From contig NZ_BDCF01000002.1 of the NCBI RefSeq assembly GCF_001613365.1, forward strand, positions 62,001-126,000: 64,000 nucleotides of DNA, given 5' to 3'. Positions within the stretch are counted from its first letter, which is position 1. Each line of letters starts with the position of its first letter. Origin of the DNA: Nocardia xishanensis NBRC 101358 (GTDB lineage: Bacteria; Actinomycetota; Actinomycetes; Mycobacteriales; Mycobacteriaceae). A program made the position numbers and the translations under genes. The notes under the pieces are model-generated. The model had not been told where the DNA came from. It searched no databases and worked only from the letters and a program-made list of their open reading frames with translations. Shown piece by piece: positions 32,548-41,243 of the stretch.

Positions 32548-33035
32548 ACGCTGGAGGCCCCGATGAGCGCGACGTTGAGGATGATGATGAGAATGGCGCT
32601 GATGACGCCGCACACCGCGGAGATCATCGTCCATTTCTTGGCGTCCTCGGCCGCCCGGTATGCCTCGGCGGCCTGCCCCTGCGCCCACAGGTTGTTGACG
32701 TTTGCCGCCTTCATGATCGCGACGATGCCGAACGGCAGGCAGCAGAACACCGTCGCGAGGATCGCCCAGACCATGTTGTTGTCCGGCGGCGCGGCGGGGT
32801 AGCCGGGAGCCGGGGGATAGCCGCCCGCGGCCGGGTATCCCGGCGCCGCGGGATACCCGGGCGCCGCGGGATATCCGGGCGCGGCCGGATAACCCGGGGC
32901 CGCAGGGTATCCCGGCGCGGCGGGGTAGCCAGGCTGCTGCGCGTAGGGGTCGCTCGCAGGCTGCGGCTGCTGCTGCGCGTACGGGTCGGACTGCTTGTAC
33001 GGGTCGAACCCGGGCTGGGGCGGGGGGTACGTCAT
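32544..33035 (-). CDS. CD225/dispanin-type membrane protein with Pro-rich repeat tail
   Basis: 163 residues from ATG 33035. The N-terminal half is cytoplasmic and repetitive: eight consecutive six-residue units of the GYPAAP type (residues 36-83) after a Gln/Pro-rich start. Then two helices with the dispanin signature WAILATVFCCLPFGIVAIMK and AAEDAKKWTMISAVCGVISA. CD225 proteins form oligomers that influence membrane curvature; bacterial role unknown. Overlaps the DUF2752 gene by 4 bp. Confidence 0.82.
   Translation of the reverse strand: MTYPPPQPGFDPYKQSDPYAQQQPQPASDPYAQQPGYPAAPGYPAAPGYPAAPGYPAAPGYPAAPGYPAAGGYPPAPGYPAAPPDNNMVWAILATVFCCLPFGIVAIMKAANVNNLWAQGQAAEAYRAAEDAKKWTMISAVCGVISAILIIILNVALIGASSV
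32787..32930 (-). repeat. 18-bp minisatellite encoding GYPAAP, eight units
   Basis: Eight in-frame 18-bp units inside the dispanin gene code for GYPAAP with variants GYPAAG and GYPPAP. Third-base differences show they are not recent identical copies, but length variation between strains is likely. Confidence 0.75.
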
Positions 33036-33357
33036 CAATTCCTCACTTGTCGTCGACGCTCGGCGAGCGCGAATGTGGGCTTCGGTGGAACTCCGAGTGC
33101 GCGCTCCCCCCGAACGATCCTGACAGTCTGTCGACCAGGTCTCCGGCAGTGTAGTGGGTCTCGGCCGCCCTCTCCCGTCGGCCGCCCGTCGTCGTCCTCG
33201 CGGGCGCGGCAGCGTGTTTCGGCCCGGCGGGTACGGGTTCGGCTCACGCTGATCGCGAACGGCCGCGCGCGCGATCACGCACGCCAGCCCGCGCCGCCGG
33301 GGGACTCGCGGCGCGGGCGCGATGCCCCGTAGCGGCGACGAGTGGTAGGAAAGGGAC

Positions 33358-34719
33358 GTGTCCGTCAACGGCGAAGACTCCGGTCCGAACAGCAGATCTC
33401 GTGCGGTGGACGAGGTCGTCGAGTTGGTCAGTCAGCTGATCAGATTCGACACCTCGAACACGGGCGACCTGGCCACCACGAAAGGTGAGCGGGAATGCGC
33501 CCAGTGGGTGGCCGACCAATTGCACCAGGTCGGATACACCACCGAATACGTGGAATCCGGTGCGCCGTGCCGCGGCAACGTCTTCGCGCGGCTGAAGGGG
33601 GCCGATCCCACCAGGGGCGCGCTGCTGATGCACGGGCACTTGGATGTGGTGCCCGCCGAGGCGTCGGACTGGAGCGTGCACCCGTTCTCCGGCGCGGTGC
33701 GCGACGGCTACGTGTGGGGCCGTGGCGCTGTCGACATGAAAGACATGGTCGGCATGATGCTGGCGGTGGCGCGCCAGTTCGCGATCGAGGGCACGGTGCC
33801 GCCGCGCGACATCGTCTTCGCGTTCCTGGCCGACGAGGAGAACGGCGGCAAGTGGGGGTCGCACTGGTTGGTGGACAATCGGCCCGACCTGTTCAACGGA
33901 GTCACCGAAGCGGTGGGAGAGGTCGGCGGCTTCTCGTTGACGGTGCCGCGCCGCGACGGCGGCGAGCGCAGGCTCTACCTGGTGGAGACGGCCGAGAAGG
34001 GCCTGGGCTGGATGCGCTTGCGCGCCAAGGCCCGCGCCGGGCACGGCTCGTTCCTGCACGAGGACAACGCGGTGACCATCCTGGCCGACGCGGTGGCGCG
34101 GCTGGGCAAACACACCTTCCCGCTGGTGCTCTCGGATTCGGTGGCCGAATTCCTCGCCGCCGTGTCGGAGGAGACCGGTTTACCGTTCGACCCGGAGAGC
34201 CCGGACATCGAGGGACAGCTCGCCAAGCTCGGCACCATCTCCCGCATCATCGGCGCCACCCTGCGCGACACCGCCAATCCCACCATGCTGCAGGCCGGTT
34301 ACAAGGCCAACGTCATTCCGCAGACCGCGGAGGCGGTGGTCGACTGCCGGGTGGTGCCAGGACGCCAGGCCGCGTTCGAACGCGAGGTGGACGAGCTGAT
34401 CGGCCCCGACGTCGAACGGGAGTGGATCACCAAGCTCGACTCCTACGAGACCACCTTCGACGGGCACCTGGTCGACGCCATGAACGACGCCGTCCTGGCC
34501 CACGACCCACACGGCCGCACGGTGCCCTACATGCTCTCCGGCGGCACGGACGCGAAAGCCTTCGCCCGCTTGGGAATTCGCTGCTTCGGCTTCGCGCCGC
34601 TGCGGCTGCCCCCCGACCTGGACTTCAGTGCCCTGTTCCACGGCGTGGACGAACGTGTTCCGGTGGACGCCCTCCAGTTCGGCACCCGGGTACTGGAACA
34701 CTTCCTGTTGCACAGCTGA
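33358..34719 (+). CDS. M20-family metallopeptidase (Rv2141c/DapE2-like)
   Basis: 453 residues from GTG 33358. M20 zinc-dependent fold: [20 protein letters not shown] (first metal ligand His and catalytic Asp), [20 protein letters not shown] (bridging Asp), [16 protein letters not shown] (Glu base and ligand). Other ligands lie in the [16 protein letters not shown] segment and the C-terminal [13 protein letters not shown]is. The neighbour is the YbhB-type gene, as Rv2141c is next to Rv2140c in M. tuberculosis. Substrate unproven; despite the DapE label it need not make diaminopimelate. Confidence 0.87.
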   Translation: MSVNGEDSGPNSRSRAVDEVVELVSQLIRFDTSNTGDLATTKGERECAQWVADQLHQVGYTTEYVESGAPCRGNVFARLKGADPTRGALLMHGHLDVVPAEASDWSVHPFSGAVRDGYVWGRGAVDMKDMVGMMLAVARQFAIEGTVPPRDIVFAFLADEENGGKWGSHWLVDNRPDLFNGVTEAVGEVGGFSLTVPRRDGGERRLYLVETAEKGLGWMRLRAKARAGHGSFLHEDNAVTILADAVARLGKHTFPLVLSDSVAEFLAAVSEETGLPFDPESPDIEGQLAKLGTISRIIGATLRDTANPTMLQAGYKANVIPQTAEAVVDCRVVPGRQAAFEREVDELIGPDVEREWITKLDSYETTFDGHLVDAMNDAVLAHDPHGRTVPYMLSGGTDAKAFARLGIRCFGFAPLRLPPDLDFSALFHGVDERVPVDALQFGTRVLEHFLLHS

Positions 34720-34765
34720 TCCGTATACACGGCTCCGACATCCAACGGCTCCGAAAAGAGGAACG

Positions 34766-35290
34766 ATGACCTACGACCCCTACGACGCACTGCCGAAAGT
34801 GCCTGGCTTCACCCTCACCTCCGAGGACGTCACCGACGGGGCCCCGCTCGGCAACGATCAGGTCAGCGGCGTGTTCGGCGCCGGAGGCAAGGACGTTTCC
34901 CCGCAGCTGTCCTGGTCCGGATTCCCCGCCGAGACCAAGAGTTTCGCGGTCACCGTCTTCGATCCGGATGCTCCGACCGCCTCCGGCTTCTGGCACTGGG
35001 CCGTCGCCGACATCCCGGTGTCGGTCACGTCGCTGCCCAGCGGTGCGGGCAGCGAGGGCGGTTCGCTGCCCGCCGGCGCCGTCACCTTGCGCAACGACGG
35101 CGGTTTCCCCGGATTCGTCGGCGCCGCACCGCCGCCGGGCCACGGCCCGCACCGCTACTTCGTCGTGGTGCACGCCGTGGACGTGGAGAGCCTCGGCGTC
35201 GGACCCGACGCGTCGCCCGCCTACCTGGGTTTCAACCTCTTCTCCCACACCCTGGCCCGCGCCACCCTGATCGGCACCCACGAGCGGTAG
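34766..35290 (+). CDS. YbhB/YbcL (phosphatidylethanolamine-binding/Raf kinase inhibitor-like) protein
   Basis: 174 residues from ATG 34766, with GAGGAACG upstream. PEBP family core: [20 protein letters not shown], then [20 protein letters not shown], which together form the anion-binding pocket. The M. tuberculosis homologue is Rv2140c. Downstream of the M20 gene by 46 bp, likely co-transcribed, and closed by a terminator shared with the convergent fadD-type gene. Confidence 0.9.
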   Translation: MTYDPYDALPKVPGFTLTSEDVTDGAPLGNDQVSGVFGAGGKDVSPQLSWSGFPAETKSFAVTVFDPDAPTASGFWHWAVADIPVSVTSLPSGAGSEGGSLPAGAVTLRNDGGFPGFVGAAPPPGHGPHRYFVVVHAVDVESLGVGPDASPAYLGFNLFSHTLARATLIGTHER

Positions 35291-35305
35291 TCTTGCGCCG
35301 AAAGG

Positions 35306-35340
35306 ACCGTGGCCCCGGGCTTTTCGCTCGGGGCCACGGT
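35306..35340. terminator. Bidirectional terminator hairpin
   Basis: ACCGTGGCCCCG (35306-35317) and CGGGGCCACGGT (35329-35340) give a 12-bp perfect stem between the convergent YbhB-type gene and acyl-CoA ligase gene. Confidence 0.8.
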
Positions 35341-35354
35341 CGTCTCGCGGTGGC

Positions 35355-37187
35355 TCAGGAGACGTTGACGACCGTCTCGGGCAGCGGGTTGGTGTAGAGC
35401 GTCGCGATTTCCTCGGCGTACTTCGCGGCGATCGGGTTGCGCTTGAGCTTCATGGTCGGGGTCAGCTCGTCGCCGCCCGGCTCCCACGGCTTGGCGACGA
35501 TCGTGAAGCGCTTGATCTGCTCGACCCGCGACAGTTTGCGGTTACCGGATTCGACGGCCGCGCGCACTTCGTCGACGATCTCCTTGCGGGTGGCCAGCGC
35601 CGCGAGATCCTCGGCGGGAGCGCCGATCTCCTTGGCGCGGATCGCGACCGTGTCGGGGTCGAGCACGATCAGCGCGGAGATGTACGGCTTGGCCTCTCCG
35701 ATCGCCACCACCTGGCCGACCAGCGAGGACGCCGCCTTCACCGCGTTCTCGATATTGGTGGGCGAGATGTTCTTGCCCGCCTCGTTGATGATGAGTTCCT
35801 TCTTACGGTCCACGATCCGCACGTAGCCGTCGGCGTCGATGGTCGCCACGTCGCCGGTGGACAGCCAGCCGTCGGAGTCGAGCGCCTCCTTGGTCTTGTC
35901 GGGCTGCTTGCGATAGCCGGGCGTGACGATCGGGCCGCGCACCAGCAATTCGCCGTCCTCGCCGAGGCGCACCTCCAGCCCGTCCACCGCGCGGCCGACC
36001 GAGCCGGGCCGCGGCTTGTCCAGTTCGGTGTAGGTGGCCACGCCGGTGGTCTCCGACATGCCCCACACCTCGGTGACGGTGAAGCCCAGCCCGAGGAAGT
36101 ACTCGAGGGTCTCCGGCGGGATGGCGGCCGCGCCGGAGGCTGCGACCTTGAGGTTGTCCAAGCCGAGCGCGTGCCGCAGCTTCGACAACACGAGTGCGTC
36201 GGCGATCTTGTATTGCACGCCGAGCACCGCACCGCGTCCCTTGCCCGCGAGATCGGCGCGCGCGGCGGCGATCCCGGTGCCGATGGCCCATGCCGCGAGC
36301 GACTTCTTGACCGGGCTCGGTTCGGTGGCCAGCTTGCCGTCGATGCCCGCCTTGATCTTCTGCCACACCCGCGGCACGCCGAAGAACACGGTCGGCCGCG
36401 CGTCGGGCAGCGCCGCGGCGATCTCGCGCGGGTCGGGGACGCAGGTGATCAGGATGCCGGTGAGCAGGCTGATCGCGTGGCCGGAGATGCGGTCGGCGAC
36501 GTGCGCGGCGGGCAGGTAGGAGATCGCGCGGTCGTCGTAGCCGACCCGCAGCGGCCCGGACACCAGCGCGATGATCTGGGCGAGCACGTTGCGATGGGTG
36601 ATCTCAACGCCTTTGGACGGGCCGGTGGTGCCCGAGGTGTAGATCAGCGTGGCCAGATCACCGGGCTCGACCGCCTGCCATGCGGCGGCGAAGTCGAAGT
36701 CGGCGGCCGGGTTGGCCTCCACCTCGTCCAGCGAGATCGCGCCGGTGGCCGGGCCGTCCACCACGACGGTGTGCGCGAGTACGACGCCGGCGCCCGCGAT
36801 CACGTCCAGGAACGCGCGTTCGGTGATCACCACTTTGTTCTCGGCATTGGTGAACAGGTGGGCGATCTGTTCGGGGGAGCTCGTGTTGTAGATCGAGAAC
36901 GGCGTGGCGCCCAAGTGCAGTGCGGCCGTGTCGACGAGGTTGAACTCGGGCCGGTTGGTGAGCATGATCCCGACGGTGTCGCCGCGGCCGACGCCGAGCG
37001 CGGCGAGCCCTGCCGCGATCGATTCGACCCGCTTGGCGTACTCCCGCCAGGTGATCTCCGTGGTGCCGCCGACCGTACGTAGCGCGATCCCGTCCGGCCG
37101 CAGCTTGACGGTCTCCTGGAACGCCTCGGGAACGGTGTAGACCGTCTTGCCTGATTCGTGCGCGAAACCGATTTCTGTAGTGCTCAT
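35355..37187 (-). CDS. Long-chain fatty-acid-CoA ligase, FadD15-type
   Basis: 610 residues from ATG 37187. AMP-forming ligase motifs: LIYTSGTTGPSKGVEITHRN (P-loop), WGMSETTGVATYT, and the hinge to C-terminal domain GYVRIVDRKKELIINEAGKN. The final Lys-containing ELTPTMKLKRNPIAAKYAEE is a typical FadD15 end. Activates long-chain acids to acyl-CoA. A second close paralogue lies at 62115-63932. The substrate range and physiological role are inferred from family only. Confidence 0.88.
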   Translation of the reverse strand: MSTTEIGFAHESGKTVYTVPEAFQETVKLRPDGIALRTVGGTTEITWREYAKRVESIAAGLAALGVGRGDTVGIMLTNRPEFNLVDTAALHLGATPFSIYNTSSPEQIAHLFTNAENKVVITERAFLDVIAGAGVVLAHTVVVDGPATGAISLDEVEANPAADFDFAAAWQAVEPGDLATLIYTSGTTGPSKGVEITHRNVLAQIIALVSGPLRVGYDDRAISYLPAAHVADRISGHAISLLTGILITCVPDPREIAAALPDARPTVFFGVPRVWQKIKAGIDGKLATEPSPVKKSLAAWAIGTGIAAARADLAGKGRGAVLGVQYKIADALVLSKLRHALGLDNLKVAASGAAAIPPETLEYFLGLGFTVTEVWGMSETTGVATYTELDKPRPGSVGRAVDGLEVRLGEDGELLVRGPIVTPGYRKQPDKTKEALDSDGWLSTGDVATIDADGYVRIVDRKKELIINEAGKNISPTNIENAVKAASSLVGQVVAIGEAKPYISALIVLDPDTVAIRAKEIGAPAEDLAALATRKEIVDEVRAAVESGNRKLSRVEQIKRFTIVAKPWEPGGDELTPTMKLKRNPIAAKYAEEIATLYTNPLPETVVNVS

Positions 37188-37348
37188 ATTCCCTGTTCCC
37201 GATGATCCTGTCGGTGAACCGACCCGATGCGCTCGACGCCAACCGCTGACATAATGCGCCAGACTCTATGTCATCTTCTCACCGCATGGGTGTCGGCGTG
37301 TGGCGCGGCTCACTCATGGTAGCCAGAGTGCGCCGAATATGACGGTCT

Positions 37349-38044
37349 TTACAGCGCGAGCAGCCGACGCCACCAGCAACCCGCCGCGAAGCGACGGGAC
37401 GAGCAGCGCCGGACCGAACGTCCCAGCGCCGACCAGGTCTCGTCCTCGGCCGGAAGCGTGTGCCCGCGTCTGCGCCGTTTGGCTTCCAGATACCGGCGGG
37501 CGCGCTCGCTGCGCGGCCGCGTCACCAAAGGCACGACGATGACGGCGATGCCGAGCTCGGTGAGGGCGCGCACCTTGTCGGGGTTGTTCGTCAGCAGGCG
37601 CACCGACCGAAGACCGAGGTGCAGCAGCGCGTGAGCCGCGTGCTCGTAGGAGCGCGTGTCGACGCACAGCCCGAGTCGCTCGTAGCTGTCGAAGGTGTCC
37701 AGCCCGAACACCTCGCTGGTGCGCAAACCCCTTGCCTTGTCGACCAATCCGGCGCCGCGGCCCTCCTGTTCGAGGTAGACCAGCACGCCGCACCCGGCGT
37801 CCTGGATCAAATCCATCGACAGGTCGAGCTCGGGCCCGCAATCGCAGTCGTCGGAGCGCAGGGCGTCGCCGTAGAGGCAGCGCGAATGGATGCGTACCAG
37901 GCAACCATCGACCACCGGGCCGAAGACGAGAGCGTGCCCGCCGTCCTCGGCGCCAGGGATCGCCAAGACTCGAACGCGGAGTTCTCGCCCCTTGCGAGTC
38001 AGACGATGCCCGGTCTCACGGAGATCGGATGCCGCTCGGTCCAT
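37349..38044 (-). CDS. GTP cyclohydrolase II paralogue 1, with Leu at the catalytic Tyr position
   Basis: 231 residues from ATG 38044. The zinc site is intact: Cys56, Cys67, Cys69 in SRCLYGDALRSDDCDCGPEL; active-site YLEQEGRGAGL and LLTNNPDKVRAL match RibA. The residue equivalent to E. coli Tyr105 is Leu107 (KARGLRT), the position that is Met in the Streptomyces SCO6655 paralogue, which stops at the formamidopyrimidine product. The C-terminal 25 residues (RRCSSRRFAAGCWWRRLL) are odd and may be an unrelated extension. No DHBP-synthase domain. Lies in tandem with paralogue 2 and may have a specialised role rather than riboflavin synthesis. Confidence 0.85.
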   Translation of the reverse strand: MDRAASDLRETGHRLTRKGRELRVRVLAIPGAEDGGHALVFGPVVDGCLVRIHSRCLYGDALRSDDCDCGPELDLSMDLIQDAGCGVLVYLEQEGRGAGLVDKARGLRTSEVFGLDTFDSYERLGLCVDTRSYEHAAHALLHLGLRSVRLLTNNPDKVRALTELGIAVIVVPLVTRPRSERARRYLEAKRRRRGHTLPAEDETWSALGRSVRRCSSRRFAAGCWWRRLLAL

Positions 38045-38072
38045 GCCCCTCCGATGCCATGCCCCTCCGATG
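38016..38072 (-). promoter_or_regulatory. Duplicated ribosome-binding-site/start unit with short overlapping ORF
   Basis: The 16-bp unit CCATGCCCCTCCGATG occurs twice (38041-38056 and 38057-38072). On the minus strand each copy reads CATCGGAGGGGCATGG, a Shine-Dalgarno plus ATG. The upstream ATG (38060) opens a 14-codon frame that overlaps the true start (38044) out of frame and stops at 38016. It may act as a leader peptide or just be a recent duplication. Confidence 0.55.
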
Positions 38073-38156
38073 CACAGTGCAGCGGTCGGCGAACTGCGGA
38101 ATCCCCAGTCGCACAATCCATCTATGGTAGCCGCAGGCCGGGCATCGCAGCAGTGG

Positions 38157-38954
38157 CTAGACCAGAACCGGTGGCGCGCTTTCGTGCGCGGGTCCCTCCG
38201 GCAGCGCGCCGCCGGAATTCGCCCGCGGCAGAATGGTCTGCTCCAGCGACCACGGCGATTCGCCGTTGGGAATCCAGTGATGGCGCCTGCGACGTTTGGC
38301 GTCGAGATACTCGGCGGCGCGCTGACTCAGCGCTTCGGTGACCAGCGGAACCACTTGCACCGCAAGCCCTACCGCGCGCAGCGCGTGCACCTTGGCCGGA
38401 TTGTTGGTCAGCAGTTGCACCGTGCGCAGATTCAGCACGTCGTACAGCGCTCGGGCCGCCTGCTCATAGGAGCGCCCGTCCGGGGCATAGCCCAGTCTCT
38501 CGTAGCTGGTGAAGGTGTCCTCGCCCGACTTTTCGCTCTCCAGGTACCCGCGCGCTTTGGCGAGAAGTCCTGCGCCGCGGCCCTCCTGCTCGAGATAGAC
38601 CAGCACGCCGGACCCGGCCTCCAGGATCATGTCGAGCGACTTGTCCAGTTCCGGACCGCAATCGCAGTCGTCCGATCGCAACGCCTCACCGTAGAGACAA
38701 CGCGAATGAACCCGAACCAGACATCCGTCGCTGATGTCTCCGAAGACGAGAATGTGGCCGCCTCCATCGCCGTGATCAGGTAGTTCGATCACGCGAACGC
38801 GAGTGTCACGCCCCTTGCGCGTGAACCGATGACCGGCTTCGGCAAGATCCGACGCAACCGTCGTCAACCGCTCCTCCGACTCAACAGGTGCGGCAGCTGG
38901 CCGCACATCCGAGATGACCTCGCAACCGTACCCTGCGTGTGACGTAACACGCAT
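38157..38954 (-). CDS. GTP cyclohydrolase II paralogue 2
   Basis: 265 residues from ATG 38954. Zinc Cys86, Cys97, Cys99 in SRCLYGEALRSDDCDCGPEL; YLEQEGRGAGLLAKARGYLE keeps the Tyr (137) equivalent to E. coli Tyr105; LLTNNPAKVHALRAVG and the Arg-rich tail LDAKRRRRHHWIPNGESPWS complete the RibA fold. Converts GTP to diaminohydroxy-ribosylaminopyrimidinone phosphate if like E. coli RibA. A decayed copy of its tail is found near 11230. The start codon overlaps a GTAACA/TGTTAC dyad. Sits with paralogue 1 and a PfkB-like gene, so perhaps part of a specialised purine-derived pathway. Confidence 0.87.
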   Translation of the reverse strand: MRVTSHAGYGCEVISDVRPAAAPVESEERLTTVASDLAEAGHRFTRKGRDTRVRVIELPDHGDGGGHILVFGDISDGCLVRVHSRCLYGEALRSDDCDCGPELDKSLDMILEAGSGVLVYLEQEGRGAGLLAKARGYLESEKSGEDTFTSYERLGYAPDGRSYEQAARALYDVLNLRTVQLLTNNPAKVHALRAVGLAVQVVPLVTEALSQRAAEYLDAKRRRRHHWIPNGESPWSLEQTILPRANSGGALPEGPAHESAPPVLV

Positions 38955-38959
38955 GTTAC
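38944..38959 (-). promoter_or_regulatory. GTAACA-CGCA-TGTTAC dyad over the ribA2 start
   Basis: Perfect 6-bp arms (38944-38949, 38954-38959) around a 4-bp spacer include the ATG at 38954-38952. It could be an operator; an adjoining AT-rich stretch (38960-38990) holds promoter-like TTAAAA. Confidence 0.45.
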
Positions 38960-39007
38960 TACCAGGTCTTTTGTGTTAAAATACGCCGCCGCGCCGCGCG
39001 GATCAGG

Positions 39008-40498
39008 TCATTGTTCGTTCCCCAGCCGGACCACGTCGTCGATACGGTCCTTGTCCGGCATCGCGCGCGGAACCGCACCCAGCTTCTGGGTCGGAATCAT
39101 CGCGGCGGTCGCCCAGATGAAGTCCTTCGCGGCCAGCTCACCGCCGGTTTCGATCAGACGGCACGCCAGCGCGGCGGAGAACGCGGCGGCCGCGCCCAGC
39201 GAATTCGTCAACGCATTTGTCTTCCGGAACCGGCTGACATCGAACTTCGACCGCTCCGAGAGCACCGCGCAGCCGAATTTGTCGATCGCACACACCGCGC
39301 GCACCCCCAGCCCGCGCAGGCGCTGCGCACTGCCTCCGGCGGAGTCGGTCGACACGACGGGCAGCATCGCCTCGAGTTCCGACGGCGATCCGACCAGGTA
39401 GTCCACCACCTCGAGATACTGGTAAAGATCTTGCGGCACAGTGGGACTCGGCGACGGGCAGAGGATCACCTGCGGCCGCGGCCGCATGCCGCGCACCATC
39501 GCGAGGACCTGTTCGGCGACGCCCTTGGGGTGTTCGAGCGTCAGCAAAACCACCTCCGAGCTCGCCAGCGCCGCGTGCACGGCGCCGGTGTGCAGATCCG
39601 TCACGTCGAGCTCGACCCTGTCGTCCTTGCACCCGATGAGCCTCGTCTCGCCGCTGGAATCCATGATCACGGCCGTGACGGGGGATCGGCCGCCGTCGAC
39701 GATCTTCACCAGATCGCAGCGGACGTTCTCGTTGGTCAGGAAGCTCAGAATCTCCGCGCCGTCCTTGTCGTTGCCGACCGCCGAGACGAGCGCGACGTCC
39801 AAGCCCAGACGCGCGGCGGCCACCGCGCGGTTCAATCCCTTCCCGCCGGGCGGCCTGGTGAAGTCGCCGCGCGCCGCGCGGTCCGCGGCGGGGAAACCGT
39901 CGACGCGGTAGAGGTGATCGATGACCGCATCGCCGACCACCGTCACCGACTTCGGTCGCCGGACCGAATCGGGCAGCGAGACAAGGATTTTGCCGCTCGG
40001 CATGGCCTGCGGGACGACGTAGCCCGTGTCGGCGGTGAGCAGGTCGGCCAGTGCGGTGAAGGTGTCACCCTCCGACGACGTGCGCAGCCGCTTGACCGTC
40101 GGCGCCTCGGGAACGCGGTCGACACCGAGCGCTTCGTGCAACCGCCGCCAGTGCTCGACCAGGTATTCGCGTCGAGGCCCGAGATTGTCCGCGTAGAGCC
40201 GGGCGAGATCGACACCGTCAGGGGGGTTGTCACGAAAAAGGCCGAGCGCCAACGCCGAATCGGCGATCAGGCGATCGGTCGGGGGCAGCTGTCGCACCGT
40301 TTCGCGCACGACCGGCAGCAAGGATTCGCCCGCGGGCAGGCCGTTGCGTTGCGCGTGCTGGCGCACGATCGGCAGCTCGAGCAGGCTGGTAACGTCGATT
40401 TCGGTGTTGCCCAAGCGTTCTGGCCGCAGACCGTAGTAGGTGCACAAGCGGGTGAGGATGTCGCGGATCGCGATCGTGCGGGGATTCTGCGGAGCCAT
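39008..40498 (-). CDS. Two-domain PfkB-type carbohydrate/nucleoside kinase-like protein lacking the catalytic Asp
   Basis: 496 residues from ATG 40498. Residues 1-185 are an uncommon helical N-terminal domain (TRLCTYYGLRPERLGNTEID, NLGPRREYLVEHWRRLHEAL). From residue 189 a PfkB fold starts, VVGDAVIDHLYRVDGFPAAD, RPPGGKGLNRAVAAARLGLD. The second PfkB signature (usually DTxGAGD) reads LTNSLGAAAAFSAALACR, so the general-base Asp is replaced by Ala. It may be a pseudo-kinase or nucleoside-binding regulator. Just upstream of the GTP cyclohydrolase II pair on the same strand, suggesting a shared pathway. No homologue function is claimed. Confidence 0.75.
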   Translation of the reverse strand: MAPQNPRTIAIRDILTRLCTYYGLRPERLGNTEIDVTSLLELPIVRQHAQRNGLPAGESLLPVVRETVRQLPPTDRLIADSALALGLFRDNPPDGVDLARLYADNLGPRREYLVEHWRRLHEALGVDRVPEAPTVKRLRTSSEGDTFTALADLLTADTGYVVPQAMPSGKILVSLPDSVRRPKSVTVVGDAVIDHLYRVDGFPAADRAARGDFTRPPGGKGLNRAVAAARLGLDVALVSAVGNDKDGAEILSFLTNENVRCDLVKIVDGGRSPVTAVIMDSSGETRLIGCKDDRVELDVTDLHTGAVHAALASSEVVLLTLEHPKGVAEQVLAMVRGMRPRPQVILCPSPSPTVPQDLYQYLEVVDYLVGSPSELEAMLPVVSTDSAGGSAQRLRGLGVRAVCAIDKFGCAVLSERSKFDVSRFRKTNALTNSLGAAAAFSAALACRLIETGGELAAKDFIWATAAMIPTQKLGAVPRAMPDKDRIDDVVRLGNEQ

Positions 40499-40961
40499 CG
40501 GCTAGTCCGCCCTCCATCGCGTCGTTGCCGTTTTCCTTGTGCTTGTGCGGTGATTGCCCTCATCGCGGTGTTTAACGGGCAACGAGACCGGCAATCCCCA
40601 AGATACTCCGGCAATTGACCGGGGGAAAGGCAAATGCCACACTGCTTTTGGGCGATCTGGTCGTCCTCCACCAGCGGACTCGGGAGGGCCTTGGTGATGA
40701 AAGAGATTCTGCTGATACGTCGCGACCGGCGGCGCATGCGTCACAAGCCCGGCACGCCAGAGACCGAACTCGGATCCCACCGTCCGGTCGCGTGATTCTC
40801 CCCCGACCAACGCGACACCCGAACCGCGTCCACCGCCGGTTCCGCTCCGCCGTCCAGCGAGACCCGGCCCGTGCGTCATTCGCGCACTTCGCCGGGGCTC
40901 GCCGCTCTCCGAACTCTTCGGTGACCCCACTCGACCCTCGGATGCTCGACAGGAGGCATTC
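40499..40961. other. 463-bp gap without a supported gene
   Basis: The minus-strand promoter of the PfkB-like gene and the plus-strand promoter of the next gene must lie here. TTGCCC/GGGCAA around 40551-40580 is a small dyad. AGGAGG at about 40951 is the ribosome binding site for the next gene. No conserved coding frame. Confidence 0.45.
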
Positions 40962-41228
40962 GTGACCATCTACGTCACCGACTGGTCGATGACCAGCGAT
41001 TGCACCACCGAATCGGCGCAGCGCGTCGCCGACAAATGGCCCAAGTCGTGGCGGCTGAGCTGGCTGCCCGACCGCCTGCTCACCCGCGAACAGGCACTGG
41101 CGGGGATGGATCTCGCCGAGATCGTCAGCACCCAGACCTACCGGCACGATCGGCTCGCCCACCTGCGGGCGGTGCACTTCGCCGGACAACTCGGAATTCC
41201 CCTGGAGCAGATATTGCTCGGGCTGTAG
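40962..41228 (+). CDS. Small conserved protein, tandem paralogue 1
   Basis: 88 residues from GTG 40962, with AGGAGG 6 nt upstream. The pattern MTIYVTDWSMTSDCTTESAQ, WRLSWLPDRLLTREQALAGM is repeated in the next gene, so both arose by duplication. Soluble, acidic, no signal peptide. Family not recognised; function unknown. Confidence 0.65.
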   Translation: MTIYVTDWSMTSDCTTESAQRVADKWPKSWRLSWLPDRLLTREQALAGMDLAEIVSTQTYRHDRLAHLRAVHFAGQLGIPLEQILLGL

Positions 41229-41243
41229 TACCGGAGGCAGCCA

